Part shown: one piece after another, positions 60,188 to 64,000 of the stretch | Position numbering within the stretch: the first letter of the stretch is position 1 | How the letters are laid out: the number at the start of each line of letters is the position of its first letter | Assembly: GCF_900114435.1 (NCBI RefSeq) | Contig: NZ_FOZK01000002.1 | Coordinates: forward strand, 992,001 to 1,056,000 | DNA: 64,000 nt | Source of the DNA: Halomicrobium zhouii | GTDB taxonomy: Archaea; Halobacteriota; Halobacteria; Halobacteriales; Haloarculaceae | Direction: 5' to 3' | The notes under the pieces: generated by a model | The model's input: the letters and a program-made list of their open reading frames with translations, nothing else | Told to the model about the DNA's origin: nothing | Databases searched by the model: none | Made by a program: the position numbers and the translations under genes

Positions 60188-61288
60188 GTGACCCGCGTCG
60201 CCGTCGTCGGCGGGGGCGCAGTCGGACTCGCCGCCGCACGTCACCTCGCAGATGCGGGCGCCGACGTCGTCCTCTACGAGCGCGGGGGCATCGCCAGCGG
60301 GAGCACCGGCCGCGCGGCGGGCATCTGCTACGACGCCTTCGCCGAGGACCTGGATGCGGCAATCGGCGCCGAGTCCCTCCGTCGCTTCCGCGAACTCGGC
60401 GTGCTCACGGAGTGTCCGTACGTCTGGCTCGCGCGCGAGGGCGACGACGCGAACGCCGACGCCATCCGCGAGCAGGTGCCACGGATGCAGGCCCACGGAC
60501 GGAACGTCGAACTGGTTGACCCGGAGGCGCTGGCCGACCGCTATCCGCAACTGCGGACCGACGACGTGGCCGTCGCCGCCATCGCCCACGAGGCGGGCCA
60601 CGTCGACCCCGGAGCGTACGCCGCGCTCGTCGCCGACGAACTCGATTCTGCTGCCGCCGTCGACGTCCGAACGGACGCACCCGTCGCTCTCGACGACCCG
60701 ACGACCGTCGACTCGCCCACCGGAGCCGAGTCGTTCGACGCCGTCCTCGTCGCGGCCGGACCGGAGACGAAGCCGATCGTCGCCGACGTCGGCGTCTCGC
60801 TGGCGCTGAAGGCCTACCGGGCGCAGGCACTCGTCACCGAGTCGCTCCACGCGACGCTCCCGATGACCTACGACGCGACCCAGCACGTCTACTGGCGACC
60901 GCGGGACGGCGGGCTGTTCGTCGGCGACGGCGCCCACCCGGTGGACCCGGGCGACTGGGACCGCCAGGCCGACGACTCGTTCCTGGAGAGCGCGCTGGAG
61001 CGCCTTCGCGCGGCGACGACGCTCGCCCCCCGGGTCGACCGGTCGTGGGCCGGGCTCTGTACCGCGACGCCGGACCGAGACCCGCTGCTGGGCGAAGTCG
61101 CCGACGGCCTCTTCGTCGCCTCGGGATGGCACGGCCACGGGTTCATGCGGTCGCCAGCGATGGGCGAGCGCGTCGCCGCGCAGATGCTCGGCGACGGCGA
61201 CGGTTCGGTGGCCCACTACGATCCGGACCGGTTCGACGGCGACGAGGAGTTCGCCGTGGTAGAAGGGATGACGCTCGACGAAGACTGA
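60188..61288 (+). CDS. FAD-dependent oxidoreductase (DAO family)
   Basis: 366 residues from GTG 60188. FAD-binding Rossmann VAVVGGGAVGLAAARHLADA, VVLYERGGIASGSTGRAAGI and the C-terminal DGLFVASGWHGHGFMRSPAM are characteristic of D-amino acid oxidase/sarcosine oxidase relatives. A deaminating or demethylating amine substrate is likely; the identity is unknown. Confidence 0.88.
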   Translation: MTRVAVVGGGAVGLAAARHLADAGADVVLYERGGIASGSTGRAAGICYDAFAEDLDAAIGAESLRRFRELGVLTECPYVWLAREGDDANADAIREQVPRMQAHGRNVELVDPEALADRYPQLRTDDVAVAAIAHEAGHVDPGAYAALVADELDSAAAVDVRTDAPVALDDPTTVDSPTGAESFDAVLVAAGPETKPIVADVGVSLALKAYRAQALVTESLHATLPMTYDATQHVYWRPRDGGLFVGDGAHPVDPGDWDRQADDSFLESALERLRAATTLAPRVDRSWAGLCTATPDRDPLLGEVADGLFVASGWHGHGFMRSPAMGERVAAQMLGDGDGSVAHYDPDRFDGDEEFAVVEGMTLDED

Positions 61289-61309
61289 GCGGACTCTGCT
61301 CCCGGAGAC

Positions 61310-61948
61310 TTACTCTTCCAGGTCGGTCTCTTCCTGCCGCGGGTCGTCGCGGGCCTCGGACTGTTCGGTCACGTCGTCGTCCGCGTCCTCGCCCCGGTCG
61401 TCGGCTTCCGCGTCTGTCTCGTCCTGGCGGCCGCCGTCCGCGGCGGCGTCTTCGTCGGAGTCCCCGTCTTCGTGCTCGTCGTCGCCGACGTCGGTACCGG
61501 CGTCCTCTCGTTCGTCGGCCTCCTCGACCGTGTCGTCTATCTCGTCGTCCAGGTCATCGTCGGCGCTGCCGGGTTCGCTCTTGCCTTTGGGGATGCGAAC
61601 CTGGAGCGTCCCGTCGTCGCGGAGCGTCGCGGTCGCCGAGTCAGTGTCCACCGTCGCGCCCTCGGGGAGCGTGGCGCTGCCGGCGAGCGAGAGGCCGCGG
61701 CCGGGATACACCATCTCGAAGCCGTCGTGGAACTCCCGGAAGCGGTCGATGCGGACCTCGACGCGGTCCTCGACGTAGCGGACCTGGACGTCCGTCGCAG
61801 TGACGCCGGGGGCGTCGAAGACGACGAGGTAAGCGGCCTCGCTCTCCAGCACGTCGGCGGGGAGCGGGCGGTTCTCCTGGAAGCGGCCCGCCGCCCGGCC
61901 GAGGTTCTCGAAGATGGTGTCGCCGATGGATCGGGTGAGCTGTCGCAT
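61310..61948 (-). CDS. Hsp20-type protein with long acidic tail
   Basis: 212 residues from MRQLTRSIGDTIFENLGRAA. Residues 45-130 form an alpha-crystallin-like domain (AAYLVVFDAPGVTATDVQVR, with a RIDRFREFHDGFEMVYPGRG centre and DDGTLQVRIPKG close). The final approximately 80 residues are almost pure Asp/Glu with D/E/T repeats. Probably a holdase chaperone tuned to high salt. The start overlaps the stop of the upstream Zn-binding gene (ATGA). Confidence 0.85.
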   Translation of the reverse strand: MRQLTRSIGDTIFENLGRAAGRFQENRPLPADVLESEAAYLVVFDAPGVTATDVQVRYVEDRVEVRIDRFREFHDGFEMVYPGRGLSLAGSATLPEGATVDTDSATATLRDDGTLQVRIPKGKSEPGSADDDLDDEIDDTVEEADEREDAGTDVGDDEHEDGDSDEDAAADGGRQDETDAEADDRGEDADDDVTEQSEARDDPRQEETDLEE

Positions 61949-62106
61949 CACAGCTCGACCTCCCGGAGTTCCTCGGTCGTGTCGCAGTAGGGACACTCGA
62001 AGTCGGACACGCCGACGTCGTCGGGCATGTCGTAGGTGTAGTGGAGTTCGAACATGTCGAGCGTACAGTCCTCGTTCTCGCAGACGACCTCGAGCGTGGC
62101 TGGCAT
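61948..62106 (-). CDS. Zinc-binding microprotein (DUF7559-like)
   Basis: 52 residues from MPATLEVVCENEDCTLDMFE. Cys pairs CENEDC and CPYC form a probable zinc ribbon (C-x4-C...C-x2-C) with an acidic middle, HYTYDMPDDVGVSD. ATGA overlap couples it to the Hsp20 gene. I recall it as DUF7559; function unknown. The in-frame ATG nine codons upstream is rejected because the family begins at MPATLE. Confidence 0.7.
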   Translation of the reverse strand: MPATLEVVCENEDCTLDMFELHYTYDMPDDVGVSDFECPYCDTTEELREVEL

Positions 62107-62205
62107 ACCGACACGTAGGCCCGGCCGAGACAAACAGCTTTCGGGAGCGGGGGTCGCGAGGACGGACCAGACACGGTTTTACGCCTCCGGCGACTACCCG
62201 CGTCC

Positions 62206-63924
62206 ATGACTGTCGACCCCGCCGACCTCTCGGTCACCGTCGTCGACGGCTACGTCGACGAGCCGGCCCACTTCGGGGTCCCGCCGTACGTCTCGACGTA
62301 CCCGCGCTACACCGCCGGCGCCCTCGTCGACGCCGGCGTGCCCGAATCCCAGATCACCTACCACACTATCGACGGCCTGCGCGACGACGGCTCCCGCTGG
62401 CAGGACGTCGAAGAGGCCGACCTGCTGATCTACGTCGGGGGGATGACCGTCCCCGGCAAGTACGTCGGCGGGACGCCCGCCGAACCCGACGAGGTGCGCC
62501 GGATGGCCTGGACCGCCGACGGCGTCTCGATGATGGGCGGCCCGGTCCGCTTCGGCGTGGGCGAGGCCAACGAGGGGGCGAGCGAGACCGCCCGCGACGA
62601 CCTCGACTTCGACTTCCTGGCGATGGCCGACGTCGAGGCGGCGGCCTACGACCTCGTTGCCAACGGACTGGAAGGGTTCGAGGACCGCTACCGCGGCGTC
62701 CCCGAGGAGACCCGCTGGGCGCGGAAGGGCGCCTTCGTCGTGGAGCAGCACCCCAACCACCCCGACTACCTCATCGCGGAACTGGAGACGTCCCGGGGCT
62801 GTGCCTACCGCTGCTCGTTCTGCACCGAACCGATGTACGGCGACCCGGACTTCCGCCCGCCCGAGAGCGTCGTCGACGAGGTGGACGCGCTGTCGGACCG
62901 CGGCGTGAAGCACTTCCGCATCGGCCGCCAGGCGGACATCCTCGCCTACGGCGGCGACGGCGAGGCGCCGAACCCCGAGGCCCTGCGGGAGCTGTACGGC
63001 GGCATCCGCGAGGTGGCCCCCGACCTCGAGACGCTGCACCTCGACAACATGAACCCCATCACGGTCGTGAAGTGGCCCGAGAAAGCGCGGGAGGGGATTC
63101 GGATCATCGCCGAGCACAACACGCCCGGCGACACCGCGGCGTTCGGGCTCGAATCGGCCGACCCGCTCGTCCAGGAGGAGAACAACCTCAACGTCACGGC
63201 CGAGCAGTGTTTCGAAGCGGTCAGGATCGTCAACGAAGAGGCCGGCTGGCGGCCCGGAGAAGAGCCCGGAAGCGGTCCGAGCTTCGGCGACGACGCTCCA
63301 CGCCGCCTCCCCAAACTCCTCCCCGGCATCAACCTGCTCCACGGGCTCAAGGGCGAGCGCCGGGAGACCTTCGAGCACAACAGGGAGTTCCTCCAGCGCG
63401 TGCTCGACGAGGGGTACATGCTCCGGCGGATCAACATCCGGCAGGTGATGGCCTTCGAGGGCACCGACATGGCCGAGACGGGCGCGGACATCGCCAACGA
63501 CCACAAGCAGCTGTTCAAGCAGTACAAGAAGGAGGTCCGCGAGACCATCGACAACCCGATGCTCAAGCGCGTCGCGCCGCCCGGGACTATCCTCCCCGAC
63601 GTCCACCTGGAGTACCACCAGGACGGGAAGACCTTCGGCCGACAGCTCGGGACCTACCCCCTGCTCGTCGCGATTCCGGGCGAGCGCGAACTCGGTCAGG
63701 TGCTCGACGTCGCCATCACGGACCACGGCTACCGCTCCGTGGGCGGCGTCCCCCACCCGCTGGACCTCAACTCGGCGTCGATGGACGAACTGACGGCGAT
63801 TCCGGGCATCGGCAAGAGCACGGCCGGCGACGTCGTGGTGAACCGGCCCTACGACTCCGTCAGCGAGTTCGACGCGACCGTCGAACAGTTCGTGACGGTG
63901 GGGTCACCGGAAGGCGCCGACTAG
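62206..63924 (+). CDS. Radical SAM protein with C-terminal helix-hairpin-helix
   Basis: 572 residues. The SAM-cluster motif CAYRCSFC (C-x3-C-x2-C) lies at about residue 201, within ELETSRGCAYRCSFCTEPMY. N-terminal region (1-180) includes an LLIYVGGMTVPGKYVGGTPA segment that may be a B12-like or substrate-binding domain. After the radical SAM barrel, residues 525-560 form a helix-hairpin-helix (SASMDELTAIPGIGKSTAGD) like those of DNA/RNA-binding proteins. Resembles the archaeal radical SAM group with HhH (MJ1487-like). Substrate unknown. Confidence 0.85.
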   Translation: MTVDPADLSVTVVDGYVDEPAHFGVPPYVSTYPRYTAGALVDAGVPESQITYHTIDGLRDDGSRWQDVEEADLLIYVGGMTVPGKYVGGTPAEPDEVRRMAWTADGVSMMGGPVRFGVGEANEGASETARDDLDFDFLAMADVEAAAYDLVANGLEGFEDRYRGVPEETRWARKGAFVVEQHPNHPDYLIAELETSRGCAYRCSFCTEPMYGDPDFRPPESVVDEVDALSDRGVKHFRIGRQADILAYGGDGEAPNPEALRELYGGIREVAPDLETLHLDNMNPITVVKWPEKAREGIRIIAEHNTPGDTAAFGLESADPLVQEENNLNVTAEQCFEAVRIVNEEAGWRPGEEPGSGPSFGDDAPRRLPKLLPGINLLHGLKGERRETFEHNREFLQRVLDEGYMLRRINIRQVMAFEGTDMAETGADIANDHKQLFKQYKKEVRETIDNPMLKRVAPPGTILPDVHLEYHQDGKTFGRQLGTYPLLVAIPGERELGQVLDVAITDHGYRSVGGVPHPLDLNSASMDELTAIPGIGKSTAGDVVVNRPYDSVSEFDATVEQFVTVGSPEGAD

Positions 63925-64000
63925 TACCCGTAGCGTTTGTGGGCCTCGTCTATCGGGAGAATTTCGACCACGCGGACCTCGTTCGCCCCTTCCGCCACGA
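63921..64000 (-). CDS. C-terminus of an unknown gene (truncated by window edge)
   Basis: The last 25 codons before a TAG at 63921-63923 read VAEGANEVRVVEILPIDEAH and end KRYGY. It overlaps the radical SAM stop codon by 3 nt in the opposite orientation. Too little for family assignment. Confidence 0.55.
   Translation of the reverse strand, partial: VAEGANEVRVVEILPIDEAHKRYGY

Noticed and set aside
1-64000. tRNA, rRNA, RNase P or SRP RNA genes
   Set aside because: I read the intergenic gaps and found no cloverleaf, CCA-adjacent T-arm or conserved rRNA segments. A covariance scan could still find one that I missed.
1-64000. CRISPR array or classical defence island
   Set aside because: No regularly spaced 25-40 nt repeats. 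The repeat elements vary in length and are scattered, and no cas, restriction or toxin genes are visible.

Overview
This window is a 64 kb piece of a haloarchaeal chromosome. The DNA is GC-rich throughout, with codon bias towards G/C in the third position. Proteins are strongly acidic, with Asp/Glu-rich tails and few lysines. Many genes look leaderless, with an AT-rich TATA-like box 23-32 nt before the start codon. Clearly archaeal genes are present: TFB, the cleavage factor TFS, NAC, CetZ, NreA, an XPB-type helicase, FolC-FolP and PurN-AICAR transformylase fusions, a PrsW-like protease and several haloarchaea-only conserved families. I see no rRNA, tRNA, CRISPR array, transposase or replication origin.

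Layout. 1-14,952: housekeeping and scattered genes (XPB-like helicase cut by the window edge, methyltransferase, GNAT, creatininase-type amidohydrolase, folate fusion enzyme, two membrane proteins, Gfo/Idh/MocA oxidoreductase, FNT channel, PurN/AICAR transformylase fusion, PrsW protease, Tat lipoprotein, purB). 15,000-16,620: a less GC-rich islet with a Tat-exported beta-helix protein and a small coupled ORF. 16,626-18,544: GCS2-type ligase and a phosphoribosyltransferase. 18,536-24,734: the succinylase lysine/DAP pathway on the minus strand (dapA-dapB-dapD, an Nmad3-like gene, a 440-nt gap carrying two inverted repeat elements, then lysA-dapE). dapF is absent. 25,146-36,471: information processing (NYN protein, PUA-NAC-tRNA methyltransferase operon, TFS, NreA, TFB, RNase HI, PadR regulator), plus four small membrane proteins in tandem after nreA. 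36,713-42,204: pyrophosphatase, a phosphodiesterase-like enzyme, alpha/beta hydrolase, HTH-10 regulator and CetZ.

42,284-51,629 is the most interesting block: a Tad-like pilus or secretion locus of eight tightly packed, mostly overlapping genes (coiled-coil protein, VirB11/TadA-type ATPase, TadB/C-type membrane platform, and five single-TM proteins that look like divergent pseudopilins, one of them 1,002 residues). Three start sites in it share the same short promoter-proximal box. 51,701-64,000 returns to metabolic and conserved haloarchaeal genes (SDR, membrane-anchored DHH phosphoesterase, aldo/keto reductase, glycosyltransferase, Nudix, FAD oxidoreductase, Hsp20, radical SAM) with several zinc-finger microproteins.

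Five copies of one dispersed non-coding element (conserved ends around GAATGAAAGGGG and GGGGCTTTCGAG, hairpins in the middle) lie at 21.1, 21.3, 29.8, 58.1 and 59.1 kb. With the shared promoter box of the pilus-like locus and the four-gene microprotein array, these are the observations most worth following up.
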